Origin: Scylla paramamosain
Taxonomy: Eukaryota; Arthropoda; Malacostraca; Decapoda; Portunidae
NCBI RefSeq assembly: GCF_035594125.1
Contig: NC_087156.1
Coordinates: 34,004,497 to 34,068,496, forward strand
DNA length: 64,000 bases
Reading direction: 5' to 3'
The position numbers and the translations under genes are program-made. A model generated the notes under the pieces. That model was not told the DNA's origin and searched no databases. It saw nothing but the letters and a program-made list of their open reading frames with translations. Below, piece after piece: positions 1 through 14,589 of the stretch. Positions within the stretch are counted from its first letter, which is position 1. Each line of letters starts with the position of its first letter.

Positions 1-90
1 TGTTCTCATTATTTTTATTTTATTTTTTTTGGTTGTACTATTTACAGTTTGTGTGACTGTACTTGTGGTAAATTTCCTTTAGAATGGATA

Positions 91-163
<73 letters not shown>

Positions 164-767
164 CTTTGGACTGTTGTGAAATACGAACCGAACACACACC
201 TTAAGCGAAAACAGAAACTCATCTTATCAGGTTATTAGGGAATGCTTGCGTCAAGGCCTGGCCTAGATTCTGAAACTTTTTGAGTTTCTATTTTCAGTGG
301 TTATAAAAATGATTGCTAAACTGTCATTGCAATCGTAGATATAATCTTGAAAAATCTCCCATAACTTTCCTAAATCGTGTTAAAAGTATTTGAGATATGG
401 TGTTAAAACATTTAAGAATACGATCCCAAGTATGTATGACAAAAAAAAAACCTAATAATAATTTTTTACGGTATCGGTTTTTGACTTAAAAATTGGTAAA
501 TTCAATGTGATTAATTCAAAGATTTTTATCCCTGAAACAAACCGTGCGTCTTGAGTCTGTAGCTATGAAACAGTAATTTCACTCAGTTACCGCTGAACGA
601 CCCATAATTTGAAGTCTTTTAGAAGTTTATAGGAACTTATTTCAAAGACCACATATATGATTAGTCGGATTCGCTGATGTTTTGTCTCTATTGATTGTCC
701 AAAATCTTGTTGAACTATCACTAGAATGATGAAAACCCTCTTGATAAACTAAATAACTTCACTAGAG
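1..767. other. Non-coding stretch, possible old MITE remnants
   Basis: I see no gene. A (GA)n tract occupies 94-160. Bases around 270-330 and 640-745 weakly resemble the small inverted-repeat element found at 12563-12782 and 24131-24360: both stretches share phrases such as ATTCTGAAAC and CAAAATCTTGTTG with it. This is a by-eye match only. Confidence 0.4.
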
Positions 768-1190
768 TAGTGGTTCCCAAATTTTTTTTGTTTCATTCTC
801 CTTTTTGCAGTCATTTTTCATCTTTGGGCCATTATAACAAAATAGATCAAGCCAGCAAAATTAATAGAAGATAAAAAAAAAAAATTAAAATAAATAAATA
901 AATAAACAAATAAAATAAAGAAAATAAACAAATAAATAGATAAACACATTAAAAGATAAAGAATGAAAAATAAAATAAATAAAATCAATAAATAAATAGA
1001 AAAAATAAATAGATAAATGAAAATGAATAATAAAAAAATAGAAATACTAAAAAATAAAATAACAAAAAAAATAAACGAATAAAAAATGAATAACAATAAA
1101 AGCAAAAATAGCAGCGAATGAATTTTTTTTAATTGGTTGCAAGATACTATCATGAAAGATATTGTGATTAATTAATTAATTAATTAATTA

Positions 1191-1239
<49 letters not shown>

Positions 1240-1817
1240 TTTTAACAAGCAGTCTTGGGTTAGTGGTAACCTGTACACACCATAAATCATCTCCAACAGA
1301 CAACTTGTAAATGCAGAAAGCCTAATTTCGAACAGGTAGGTTGAGGCAAAAGGCAAACAAACTCGAAATGTCAGATCACTTACTTTTGGATAGGATTCCA
1401 TCATTGAGCACCAGAAGGTGGAATATATTACTGGCTGCCGAATCGTGGATAAGATCAATTATCTCTTCTTGCGCATCTTCTAAAACATGATCAACCAGAT
1501 ATTAGAACGGATTTTTTGCTGAGGTCTATGAGTCAGGAAAGTATCTGAGACAAGTGATCCTTGGGCAAGGTGCCTGAAAACCGAGCATCAGCCAGTTCTT
1601 CATTTCACGATGGAAACATCATCCATTTTTCTGCACTCACTCTCTTCTTATACAACTCCAATTTGGCAAAAGAAAGCATGTATTAACTAGTGAGTCACAG
1701 TGACTAAAATTCAGTATAATGAATTTTATTCTGACCCACATGTCTCCTAATTTCAGCATAATAAATTTGAAAATTATAAAAATCTCACTGGACCCCTTGG
1801 ATACCGAGGAACCACTG
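768..1817. mobile_element. hAT-like non-autonomous DNA transposon
   Basis: The left end reads TAGTGGTTCC and the right end GGAACCACTG, a 10-bp terminal inverted repeat with one mismatch. The 8 bases just outside are CACTAGAG on the left and CACCAGAG on the right. An 8-bp target duplication with one difference is the hallmark of hAT elements. The interior is AT-rich, with AAAT-type low complexity at about 869-1120 and (TTAA)n/(ATT)n at 1167-1240. It has no transposase ORF, so it would need a transposase supplied by another element. The short ORFs inside are composition artefacts. Confidence 0.65.
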
Positions 1818-1825
1818 CACCAGAG

Positions 1826-2530
1826 CCTTTTAAAAGGGATCGAATTAAGACGCAGTAATGTTTAGGAAAGCGGCCCAGTGACTCGTGAAACATTTCATAG
1901 AAAACTGATGGTGTCTCAAGGATATATTGTGAACAGCTTTCAGCTGTGTTGCCAGACTATGAGTGCTGTCATTGTATACCTGTTCTTGCGTGGACACACG
2001 AAGCATATTCTCTTGTAAACTGTAGTATTGTTCATCACCAGCGCGTCCTGGGCGGACCGAGGGAAAACTGAAACAATGGGAACGTTACTAACAAATTGAA
2101 TGACGTTGATGGTGGTAAATGTGAACGCGGCTTTCATTAGTCTAAATATAACGCAACGGATAATTCCCTTGATTTGGGGGCACATTTGCCCTAGGGAATG
2201 AGGTTACGAAGCGTGATAAATTTCATCCCCAAAAAATCAATTGAAAACTGTTATGATGGACTAATGAACCGCCCTCTATATAAAAACTGAAAAGAACAAG
2301 AGGAGCTGGGAATGGGACATAATGTTGTCACCACTTTAGACAATCATATGTAAAGAGAGACCAGTGAATGTGTCCAGAACAAGTGCAAAACGTCTCTCTA
2401 TTCTTCTCATACCGAAAAAAAAAAGTTAAGAAGAGCAGAATAAAAAAAAAAAAAGGAAAAAGGAAAAGCTACTTCAGTAGCAGTTCCTCAGCTGACTTAA
2501 GATTCTCAAAGTCAGCGAGTTAAACACATA
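1826..2530. other. Non-coding stretch
   Basis: No ORF here has recognisable protein character and no repeat family is apparent. Poly-A runs lie near 2416-2460. Confidence 0.4.
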
Positions 2531-2590
<60 letters not shown>

Positions 2591-2591
2591 G
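2531..2591. repeat. (CA)n(CG)n microsatellite
   Basis: A CA tract turns directly into a CG tract, giving a purine/pyrimidine alternating block able to adopt Z-DNA. Confidence 0.9.
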
Positions 2592-2693
2592 GGAATGTGG
2601 TGTAATCACTCGTGATCTCATAATAATGCACCTCGTTACAGAAGATAACTTGGAACTCTTCGCCTGTTTAAATTAGCTAACTGTAGCTGTCGC

Positions 2694-2701
<8 letters not shown>

Positions 2702-2780
<79 letters not shown>
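2702..2780. repeat. (GA)n microsatellite
   Basis: About 79 bases of pure GA. Reading CT on the minus strand makes Ser-Leu ORFs that are not genes. Confidence 0.95.
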
Positions 2781-2783
<3 letters not shown>

Positions 2784-2824
2784 TATGTACCAATAAACGC
2801 ATTCCTCAATCACATCCACAACTT

Positions 2825-3098
2825 GAGGTATAGTAATGATAACCTTCAAGGAGGTATAAATGTTTTTTACGAAGGACTTCGTATACTGGTCTAGGATTTT
2901 TCTATAATAGGTGTAAGGAAGGAAATTAAATGACGACTTCATGGAGATGTTTTCTTTATATTTCGAGGTAATGATAACCTTCAAGGAAATACGTAGAAAT
3001 AATCTTTTACAAGGGACTACGTATACTAGTCAAGGTTTCTCCATAATAGGTGTAAATAAGGATATGAAATGACGGCTTCATATGTTTTTTTATATTTC

Positions 3099-3100
<2 letters not shown>
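2825..3100. repeat. Two-copy direct tandem duplication (~138-bp unit)
   Basis: Unit 1 is about 2825-2964 and unit 2 about 2965-3100. Both contain in the same order GAGGTA.., TAATGATAACCTTCAAGG, TACGTA/TCGTATACT.GTC, ATAATAGGTGTAA.., AAATGACG.CTTCAT and TTTATATTTCG. They differ by scattered substitutions and small indels, so the duplication is not recent. It lies between two GA tracts. Confidence 0.75.

Positions 3101-3191
<91 letters not shown>
3101..3191. repeat. (GA)n microsatellite
   Basis: About 91 bases of pure GA immediately after the tandem duplication. Confidence 0.95.
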
Positions 3192-3194
<3 letters not shown>

Positions 3195-3611
3195 TCATGT
3201 GTCACATTTACATGCATTAACACACCATAGTCGTAAAATTATTATTCATGAATATTGGCATATGGATATATCATATTAGTAGCTGCTTACATATTCTATG
3301 CAAAAACAGAGAAAGTTGCTGAATGAAAATGCTTTACTCAGTTGGAAATAAAAAACTGGAATGGAAAGTGCGCACACTGATGTTCACTTGCTAACAAGAG
3401 CCTCTATTGGAGGGCACTTTATCGGCGGAAATTAGGTTTGCTAAATAGTTTGGTCACCAGGAAGTGCCGAACACTCTGAGACACCCCCGCCGCTATTCCT
3501 ATTCATCGTCTATACAGTGAAGAGTGGCAGTGATGCGGGCGGTACAGGCGATACTGGCGCTGAGCTGCAGCCTTTAGGTTTTTCAAATATTTATTGTGAG
3601 CAGGAATCATG

Positions 3612-3612
<1 letters not shown>
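3192..3612. other. Non-coding stretch
   Basis: No gene or repeat is recognised between the GA tract and the CA tract that precedes the SINE. Confidence 0.4.

Positions 3613-3642
<30 letters not shown>
3613..3642. repeat. (CA)n microsatellite
   Basis: Short CA tract at the 5' edge of the SINE. Confidence 0.9.
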
Positions 3643-3645
<3 letters not shown>

Positions 3646-3930
3646 CGCGTAGTGTACTGGTTAGCACGCTCAGCTCATAACAGAGAAGGCCCAAAGTCGA
3701 GTCCCGGTCTCGGCGAGGCAAATATGCGAGCCTCTTAATGTGTAGTCCCTGTTCACCTAGCAACAAGCAGGTATACGGGATGCAGTCCGAGGGCTTGTGA
3801 CCTCGCTATTCCGGTGTGTGGTGTGTGAGTGGGTCTCAGCCCTATCCAAAGACAAGTCAGTACGAGCTCTGGGTTCTTTCCGTAGGGGAACGACTGTATG
3901 GGTGACCATCAGACGACCGTAGGTGAATGA
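3643..3930 (+). mobile_element. tRNA-derived SINE
   Basis: The head (about 3648-3720) resembles a tRNA. An A-box-like segment GTAGTGTACTGGTTAGCACG is followed about 45 bases later by a B-box-like segment AGTCGAGTCCCGG. The tail after 3720 (CTCTTAATGTGTAG..CTGTTCACCTAGCA) is unrelated to tRNA. The layout matches a SINE that I believe is abundant in crab genomes. CA repeats flank it on both sides (3613-3642 and 3930-3964). The tRNA head is too mutated to call a functional tRNA gene. Confidence 0.7.
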
Positions 3931-3964
3931 CACACACAAACACACACACACACACACACATACA
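3930..3964. repeat. (CA)n microsatellite
   Basis: CA tract at the 3' edge of the SINE, consistent with expansion from the SINE tail. Confidence 0.85.
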
Positions 3965-3971
3965 CGTAACC

Positions 3972-5277
<1,306 letters not shown>

Positions 5278-5534
5278 GGCGCTTCAGGAGTCCAGACAGC
5301 GGTGGTAGTGTTTCCCGTGTGTCTTCCTGCCGCGTTGTGTGAGCGTCAGCGTGTTGCGCGGGGTATTTGTCCCACCGCCTGAAAATTCAAGGCTACGGCA
5401 CTTCATTCGGGTGAAATGTAATCGATTTTCCTTTTTTTTTTTTTTTTTATCTTTTTAATGTTACGTTTATATGACTTGATAAGTGAGATATACGTGTTCC
5501 GTGTGTGTGTACGTGCGTGTGTGTGTGTGTGAAT

Positions 5535-5537
<3 letters not shown>
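5278..5537. other. Upstream region of TPI copy 1
   Basis: A GC-rich stretch lies at 5280-5390 just 5' of the start codon, followed by a T-run and GT repeats. It is a possible TATA-less promoter, but no specific element can be named. Confidence 0.3.

Positions 5538-5609
<72 letters not shown>
5538..5609. repeat. (GA)n microsatellite
   Basis: About 72 bases of pure GA. Confidence 0.95.
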
Positions 5610-5611
<2 letters not shown>

Positions 5612-5976
5612 TTTCTCAGAGAATACTATTTTCCTGAGGGATATATGTCAAATAAAGCCATCTTCCCTGGCGATCTTTGAAACCTAACTCAAGATGTTCA
5701 CATTAGTCAGCGTCACTCCATTCCTGTCATTTCCTTCCTTTGCTATCACGACGCGGATGTGTCAAAACGTTTGTGGTTCTGGGGCGCAGGTTGCTGCATG
5801 ATTAATGTAAGAATGTTTTAATTTTTAAAATTTTATTTATTTATTTATTTATTTTTTGTAAATGTGTATCACTGGGAGGAACGCCAATGGGAAACCAATG
5901 GTGGTCTTTGAAATTATTCCTTTTGAAAATCTGAAGTGATATCTTGAACATACCATCCTAAGGACTCGTGTCTCAA

Positions 5977-5980
<4 letters not shown>

Positions 5981-6068
<88 letters not shown>
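5981..6068. repeat. (GA)n microsatellite
   Basis: About 88 bases of pure GA. Just after it, at about 6101-6138, a 20-bp phrase (CTTCATGAAATAAAACTTA type) is duplicated in tandem. Confidence 0.95.
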
Positions 6069-6069
<1 letters not shown>

Positions 6070-6071
<2 letters not shown>

Positions 6072-6524
6072 TGTGGACAACAGGAAATTACGTGGTCTTC
6101 ATGAAATAAAACTTAAAAACTTCATGAAATAAAACTTATGTACAGCCTATACAACAATTAGACACCACGTGAATTCATCTGTATGGTGACAAATGACAAG
6201 TGTAAGACTGCTGCTCTGACTGCTGCTGACCTGACTGCTGCTCTGGCGGTCAAGCACATAGCCGTCTTTTACGAGCACAAGCAAGAATACTTGTTAGCAA
6301 AAATAATTACTAGAAGAGCAAAGCTAATGATGCAAGACTTTTCGCCACAAAAATAGAATTATAGAAGTAAGGCGAATAATATTACACAAGAAAGATGAAA
6401 TGGGAAATAGACGCCGCGCCTGTTAGCCGTTGTAGAAGCCGTGAGTTGTCAAGAGAAAACGCAACGTTGTTCTCTGCTCATTACTCAGGTGATGTGAATT
6501 ACTGAATTGTTAGCTAGAGGCGCG

Positions 6525-6576
<52 letters not shown>

Positions 6577-7042
6577 TTCCTTTATAGTTCTGGTAACAAT
6601 GAGTTTAGATAATGTAATCTTCAAAAAAAATAAAAAAAAAAAAAAAAAATAAATAAATAAATAAAAATATAAAAAAATAAAATAAAAATAAATTAATCTC
6701 TGAGTGCAAGTAAGATATCATTATTTGAAGTTCACATCCTGGTAAATAACCTCGAATTTCTTCCACTGATATGGTTGTTTTTTGTTAACACTCAACATTG
6801 CAAAAAAAAAAAAAAAAAAGATGCATGGGCACGAAGAGGGAATAGATTAATTTTACTTTATATTTTATGGCTACAGAATTACATAACATATTGTAGTGCA
6901 AAAGTGTGACAAAATTAAGGTAATTACTGGAAAAAAAAGGTTTAGAAGTGAAAGGGCTAAATTCCCCGCATATGAAGCATTTAATCTTATCTATGACATT
7001 TTCATTTCTTTATTTCTTTATCTACGTGTGAGGGAGACTGGC

Positions 7043-7086
<44 letters not shown>

Positions 7087-8072
7087 TAACCGGTTAAAGA
7101 GTCAAAGAAAGAGTCAAAAGAAATCGGACAATTTAGTTTCCAGAAGTGGCTTGGTACTTTTAAAACAGCTCAAATCGTAGGGAAAAAAAGAAAGAAAAAA
7201 AAAAGATCGAGCATTTCAGAGTTTACCAGTGAAAAGGATGAAGGACAGAAGATACTGGTTAACACTCGTATTAGACCCGTAACAGGAACATCATTACAGC
7301 ATAAGGTGAGGCAGCGCAAAATAGTACATACTGAGGCAAACAGTCATGCGCGTCTTGGTCTGCCGGGCGGCACTCGAGGCTGGACTCTTGACAGTAATTA
7401 GGGAAACAAACCACATGCCCTCGGCTGCTGATGTAGAGGAATGCAGCGTGACAGTATTCAGGTAGCGTCGACTCGACACTTGAAGGCCTGTATCGTGGTG
7501 GATCGGCGCAGTGATGGGGAGGGGTTAGGTGGTGAGGCAGAGAGAGAGAGAGAGAGAGAGAGAGTACTACATATTTCTCACACTTAGCAGGAATGAAAAA
7601 GAAAAAGGGAAAATTGAAAAAGAAACCCTTTAAGAAACTCTTTCTGCTTCCTCAGGACACTGATGACGTCACTCCCTCACATCTCGTCATCACCAAAACT
7701 TCCCAAACAATCGCCGAGCAGGAAATTAAGTGTTTAGTGTTCTTAATTCCTAACCCCCAAACACACACACACACATACACACACACACACTTACGCACAC
7801 GCACACGCATACGTACACGCACACACACACATAAGCACAGTTAATAAATTGAGAACATTAAAATTTAAATTTTGAGGGTTTTGCCACCCGTCACTCACCA
7901 GCCAGCCTGGTAACCAGCCATCTCTTTCTCACAAGTATTCCCTCCCTCCTTCACCAGTCAGAGGAAGGGAATCCACATTGTCCTGCAACTCAGCTGTTAA
8001 TTACAAGGATTTCTGTGTATCTTTTACATCTTATTCATTACTTATCTTATTCATTACTCAGTTCCTTTCTGT

Positions 8073-8133
<61 letters not shown>

Positions 8134-8734
8134 TCCTAATGAAATGATGGTCAGACACTCCATAAAAGTTTCTCGGTGGGTGCATGAGGGAAGCGGCCAG
8201 GAACGCATCCTCATTCATCCTATGTTATTTATAAACGCATCCTCATTCACCCTATGTTATTTATAATGAATTCGGTATACAATAGTTCACTTCACGATTA
8301 CGTTGTTCCGAACGTAACATAATCGTATAGCGAGGAACAGTGTACTTACTAACGGATTTTAATTTACTGAGAGAAAATTTTTAGAAAAGATGTCTTTGCG
8401 CTGAGGATTAAAATACGAGACGGATTCGGATATTTATGCGAATACACGATATTTTCAAACCTTTCCGAGATTTCCCGTCAAGACTCTCCATGATTTCCTT
8501 CTGTAGGGATTCCCGCCAGTTATGGGATAGCGGAGATAATGGGTTCTCTCTCTCCGAGTGTGTTCTGGTTCATGCATTTGTAATTCAGCCAAGTTTAGGG
8601 AATTTTTGTGGTGCGTCTTTTAGCGACACTCTCCTTTCTGAGGCAGGAACAATCGTCACTTGTACATACCATAACTAGGATTGTTGATTATGAAAGGGAG
8701 TAATTTATTAAATTATTAATTGCATGATAAGGAT

Positions 8735-8738
<4 letters not shown>
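6070..8738. other. Non-coding intergenic region with microsatellites
   Basis: No gene is recognised between TPI copies 1 and 2. It contains (CA)n at 6526-6572, A-rich runs at 6625-6692, (CA)n at 7046-7084, (GA)n at 7541-7564, interrupted CA at 7758-7834, (TTTA)n at 8071-8106 followed by (TG)n at 8107-8132, and a two-copy tandem duplication of about 31 bp at 8202-8264 (AACGCATCCTCATTCA..). Confidence 0.5.

Positions 8739-8809
<71 letters not shown>
8739..8809. repeat. (CT)n microsatellite
   Basis: About 71 bases of pure CT. Confidence 0.95.
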
Positions 8810-8812
<3 letters not shown>

Positions 8813-9029
8813 AAACCTTGCTGGGTGGTATAGTTGTTCATAATGTTATTGCGTAAACTAATTCGCAAAGAAAATAGAAAAAATATATTACCATTTATTT
8901 ATCTTCGTCATATACAGAATGAATTATTAGTATAAATGAGTCTATAATAAATTTGCTGCATAAGCAACGATTACACCAAAATAGATACATGATAAATATA
9001 CAAGAGGCTCTACATCAGAGCTGGCTCGC

Positions 9030-10190
<1,161 letters not shown>

Positions 10191-10283
10191 TTTGAGTGCA
10201 AAGGGAGAGGCGTTGCGACTGTCTGTTGTTGTGGCGAGGCCAAAGGTGGCTGAGAGTGTGTGGCTGTCCTGGTGCGGCGGTCG

Positions 10284-10290
10284 TTTTATA
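10284..10290 (-). promoter_or_regulatory. TATA box of TPI copy 2
   Basis: TATAAAA on the minus strand, 94 bp upstream of the ATG. The same box at the same distance stands upstream of the inverted copy at 29916, and the surrounding 150 bp are conserved between the two, which supports a real core promoter. Confidence 0.7.
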
Positions 10291-10299
10291 TCAGTACGC

Positions 10300-10944
10300 C
10301 TTCAGGATGTAAAGGTTGCCACCAGTTTCCTTGCCGAAAAACTGTCTTCCGCCCGTGATGAATGAAAGGTATATGTTGAGCCAATGACGCAGGGACTAAT
10401 TTTCCTTCCCGTACCGGTGTAAGGAAGTGATAATTATCGTTTTGAGAAACAAAACCGCTGTCGGCGTGCTGGCAGTCATAAGATGGTGTCAGTAGCCGTG
10501 AAAACCATGTCGTATGACTAATAACCATACTGATAACACTTGCCCACAACAAGAAATGCTTAGTTATCAAAACACCACCTTGTCCTTTTCACTCTTCTTG
10601 AATTATCCTTTGAATCGTTCATAGCACTTTTAAATTTTAGGTGAAGATCTGACCTTGGGTCTATGCTTTCATTTCGCACTCGTCGAGGTACTTACCAGCA
10701 TGTTCTCCTTCAGACGGACAGACGTGGGTAAAGTATGAGCCTAGAGGAGAGACCGAGGGAATGAAAGAGTGAGTGATGCTAAGAAATAATAAGAGCGAAG
10801 GCAGTGTGGACCAGGAGTAAGGAGACTCTTGTGTCTAGAAGTGCAAGAGAACAATTGAGAGAGCATTATGGCGACACAAATAGAAAGTTACAATATCAAT
10901 ATACCTTTATACCTAACGTGATACTCTTCGCTGTAATACTTCTC

Positions 10945-10949
<5 letters not shown>
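10300..10949. other. Upstream region of TPI copy 2, no gene
   Basis: Similarity to the region upstream of the 29916 copy fades between about 10340 and 10420. Nothing else is recognised. Confidence 0.4.
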
Positions 10950-11031
<82 letters not shown>

Positions 11032-11059
11032 ATGAAACAAGGTGCTTTATACTATAAAA

Positions 11060-11094
<35 letters not shown>
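10950..11094. repeat. (GA)n and (CA)n microsatellites
   Basis: Pure GA at 10950-11029 and CA at 11062-11094, separated by about 32 bases. Confidence 0.95.
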
Positions 11095-11096
<2 letters not shown>

Positions 11097-11811
11097 TTCC
11101 AAGCAAAGAGAAAAGAAAAAAAGCTAAGCCTCATTAGAGCAAAGATAAAGGGAGAAAATGAAAAGAAAAATAAATCACCACATGCATAAACCTGACCTCA
11201 CAGGGAGTTGTATGATCCTGGAGGTGCGGTGGCCTAAGTCAATTAGTCAATCAGGCAAGCAGGCAGTCCTGAAGTGGATTTCCAGTGTATAGTTGTGGTC
11301 AGGAGGTGTGGTCGGGTAATGTGTGCACTTATTTCCACCGTATTTCGTGCTTTCCTTTTGATCTGCTGACAGTCTTTCTTAAATGTCGCATTGACTTCCA
11401 CAGTGTTCTGTGTTTTCCACAAGTCTTAAGTTGTCTCATCTGCCGATAATTTCCTGACAAAACCCGAAGTTGATACATTCTAGGCAGTCTTTAAGATTGA
11501 AGGAAAACATTGTTACTCAACTTCTAACCATAACATTACATAATCCTGCCAGTATTGCGTAATTTACTTTTTTTTTCCTAGCTTTGAGAACGTTTTCAAC
11601 ACGGAAACAAAACGTTTGACACTGACAACAGCAATATGTGTTGCCGGAAGGGCTGTAAGGCCACCAGTCTGTTTATTTGGTCCCAGACGGGTAGGATGTG
11701 AAAGGAAGATTGTCATAAAGTATGGTGTAATCATAAGACTTTTCTTTTTTTTAATCCTGTCGTCGTCCGCCCACTTTTTCCGTCATCTATATCATGAGGC
11801 AATCTACTCAC
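11095..11811. other. Non-coding stretch
   Basis: No gene, RNA or transposon is recognised. Confidence 0.4.
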
Positions 11812-11858
11812 ATCACCACCACCGCCACCGCTGCTGCTGCTGCTGCTGCTACTGCTGT

Positions 11859-11912
<54 letters not shown>

Positions 11913-11918
11913 CGGTCC

Positions 11919-11968
<50 letters not shown>

Positions 11969-12077
11969 ATGTTGCTGCTGCTGTTGCTGTTGCTATTGCT
12001 GCTGCTGCTCATGTTGCTGTTGGTGTTGCTGTTGCTATTGCTGCTGCTGCTGCTGGTGTTGCTGTTGCTATTGCTGC

Positions 12078-12136
<59 letters not shown>

Positions 12137-12211
12137 CTGCTGATGATGATACTTTTCTTGCTTCTGCTGCTGCTCCTGCTGTTGCTGCGGCTCTTGCTGT
12201 TGTTGTTATTT

Positions 12212-12256
<45 letters not shown>
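11812..12256. repeat. Composite triplet-repeat tract (CTG/ACT/TTG)
   Basis: About 445 bases of imperfect triplets: CTG near 11826-11850, ACT at about 11858-11910, CTG mixed with TTG and CAT at 11916-12150, then TTG to 12256. The phase is kept throughout, so long Leu, Cys, Ala, Thr or Ser runs appear in every frame. There is no flanking coding sequence with normal composition, so I do not call a gene. Confidence 0.85.
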
Positions 12257-12562
12257 TCTTCTTCTTCTTGCTGTTCTATTTCTTACTATTTATCATTCGT
12301 GTGTGTGTCTTTGTGTGTGCGTGTGTATGTGTACGTGCGTGCGGCTCCTGCGCGCTTGTGTACGCGTGCATTTCTCGTCTATCCTTCACTGCGGGAATGT
12401 CATCTTGTTAAAAACAAATATATTAAACATCTTATTTTTAAACTAACCCAAAAGGACATTTGTTGTCGAAAGTGCCTGAGACTGAGCACTGCTTGCTATG
12501 TGTGTGGTAATTGTTGGTGTGCTGTGCTACTCCCGTGCTCTCGACACCAGCCCGCGACCTTT
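12257..12562. other. Non-coding stretch
   Basis: GT-rich at 12300-12345. No gene recognised. Confidence 0.4.
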
Positions 12563-12782
12563 GGGCAAATATTCTGAAATGCTTCCGCCCCATTACTTCT
12601 CCATTACTTTCAAAATGCTCTGGTTGAATTTACACCTTTTTAAGGCTGTTTTTACGGTTGTAGTGATAAATTAATAAGATTCTACTTTTTTTTTCTTTTT
12701 GACAGGAGAAACACTCTTGAGAGAACCTGGCTAATCATCTCTGTGGCCTTTCAAAATAGTCGTGGTAAGAGAATACGGGCCC
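12563..12782 (-). mobile_element. Small inverted-repeat element (MITE), copy A
   Basis: The left end is GGGCAAATATTCTGAAATGC and the right end, read on the minus strand, is GGGCCCGTATTCTCTTACCA, an imperfect terminal inverted repeat. On the minus strand the interior reads TTTTGAAAGGCCACAGAGATG and, a few bases later, AGAGTGTTTCTCCTGT. The copy at 24131 has the same interior. It has no coding capacity. The transposon superfamily is not determined. Confidence 0.5.
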
Positions 12783-14589
12783 TTGGTTGCACGCCTCTTG
12801 TGGGAGAGGTGCGGTAAGGCTACGCTGTTACGATGATACCTTCATACTGGTGTACAAGAATCAAAGAAAAATAATTGTCAATGATTGAAATTTATTATCA
12901 GTATCATGGTTCATTCTCATCACGAGACACAATGACCCATTGGTAGTGTTTCTGTCATCCGTACGTGTTTCCCATGTTCTGCCTCTGCTTCACTACGCTT
13001 GCCTGAGTGCTTCTCTCAGGTACAGGATGCACGGGCGTTAGTTTGCTATTTTTTCTTCTGTTCGTTTCCGTGGACATGTTCCCAACACGAAGGAAAACCC
13101 GTGGAATGTAAACTGAGCTGATGGAAGGGAACATAGTTTGTCTTTTCACGTACGGCAAACATAGAATTAAAATTTGGCGTCGTTAGTCTCACTGATTGTG
13201 GACTAATATATTTTAAACAAATAAATAGACCATGAGTTATTCAGTTAAATAAGAATAAATAGGGATAGCAATAAATAGTGATATATGTCGAGGTTCGGAG
13301 TCATGCCAGGAAACGGTCACGGGTTGTGAGGATGAATGTTTCGACATATTATTGTTTTCCGTATCTACAAAAACGTTTAATTCACTCCATGTTATTTAAT
13401 TTCGTCATTATGGGAAGAAGGATCTTCACACTTACGTCACAGCAGTCATTGCGTGCTTGCTCATCTCGGAGCATTTTTATAACTACACTTTAACCTTGCA
13501 CCATAACATTTGATCAAGGTTGAAGGGAAGCCATAGCAGTCAGACGTTCAAGTCAAAGCCGTGGCATACTTGGTGTACAGCTCGGAGCTCGTGTGTTTAG
13601 GCCACTGTCACCATACCATCATCGTCGCCTGCGTACGGGAGGGGTGGATGGATGGTTGCTATGGAAATGGATAAAGAGTTGAGAGTTGAATAGTCGAGGT
13701 TAGCAAGGATTATCATGCCATTCATTCAACCATTTTATTCATTTATTCAGTTATTCATTTATTCACATTCACATAAATGAATATGAAAAAAAAAAATAAA
13801 TAAAATCATGGCTCGCTGGTGTGGTGAGTTAATCTTCCTGAAAGATACTATGTATGATAACTTTTTTCTCGAGGTCCCGAGGATGTCTGCGTGAAAGGTT
13901 TTGTTTAGATGCTTGCTTGTCGGAAAAAAAAAAAAAATCCCACTCCTTAGTTAGCTTCCTTCATCCTTCGCTACAGTATGGTTATATGTAATGTATGTAC
14001 TACCTACTTACAATTAACCAATAGCAGAAGTAGATAACTGATATTGGCCGTGTATCCGTCTGTCCATCTGTCTGTAGGTGTGTATGCATAGGAAGTATAG
14101 GTATGTGTGTATGTATGTATGTACTACTTACCTACAAATAGTCAAACATAAATAGCATTACCACATGTCTCCATAACTATCACTACCATTATTACATTTC
14201 TCCATAGTGGTCTCACGGTGTCTTTTGATATCCACTTTATAACTCACACACCATTAAACCTTTCTATATTCACATGCTCGGTTTTCCACTGAAGTCCATT
14301 TCCTTTCATCAGGGGCACATTGACGTAAATAATGCACTTTCTATTTCCATGTAATAGTTATTAAATCTTACGAGTAGTTGTCGTTCTGTTTACTGATAAG
14401 AGATAAACCTTGTCTTAGCATACATCTTATGATAACCACCTTGAAATTCGTGCAGCTATCTTGAAAATTATTATCATAACCGGCGCAGAGAGTTTAGTGA
14501 TCAGCGTCAAGATCTCATTGCAAAGTTGACATTTTTAGCTAAAATGGTGATTTTTTTTTCTTTTTTGTTGTTTCTTAGGCTATAATTGT
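12783..14589. other. Non-coding stretch
   Basis: I see no gene. A-rich and TATG-type low-complexity stretches occur at 13730-13805 and 14080-14130. Confidence 0.4.

Noticed and set aside
2673..3223. Ser-Leu repeat ORFs over GA/CT tracts (also at 10913, 17274, 38036, 38973, 53722 and 61067)
   Set aside because: They are simple translations of dinucleotide repeats with no normal coding flank.
3643..3720. Functional tRNA gene
   Set aside because: The acceptor stem does not pair, the boxes are mutated, and a SINE tail follows. It was called a SINE instead.
11616..12577. ORFs of 175-216 codons rich in Cys, Ala or Leu
   Set aside because: They come from the triplet-repeat tract. All frames are open, and the flanks show no protein-like sequence.
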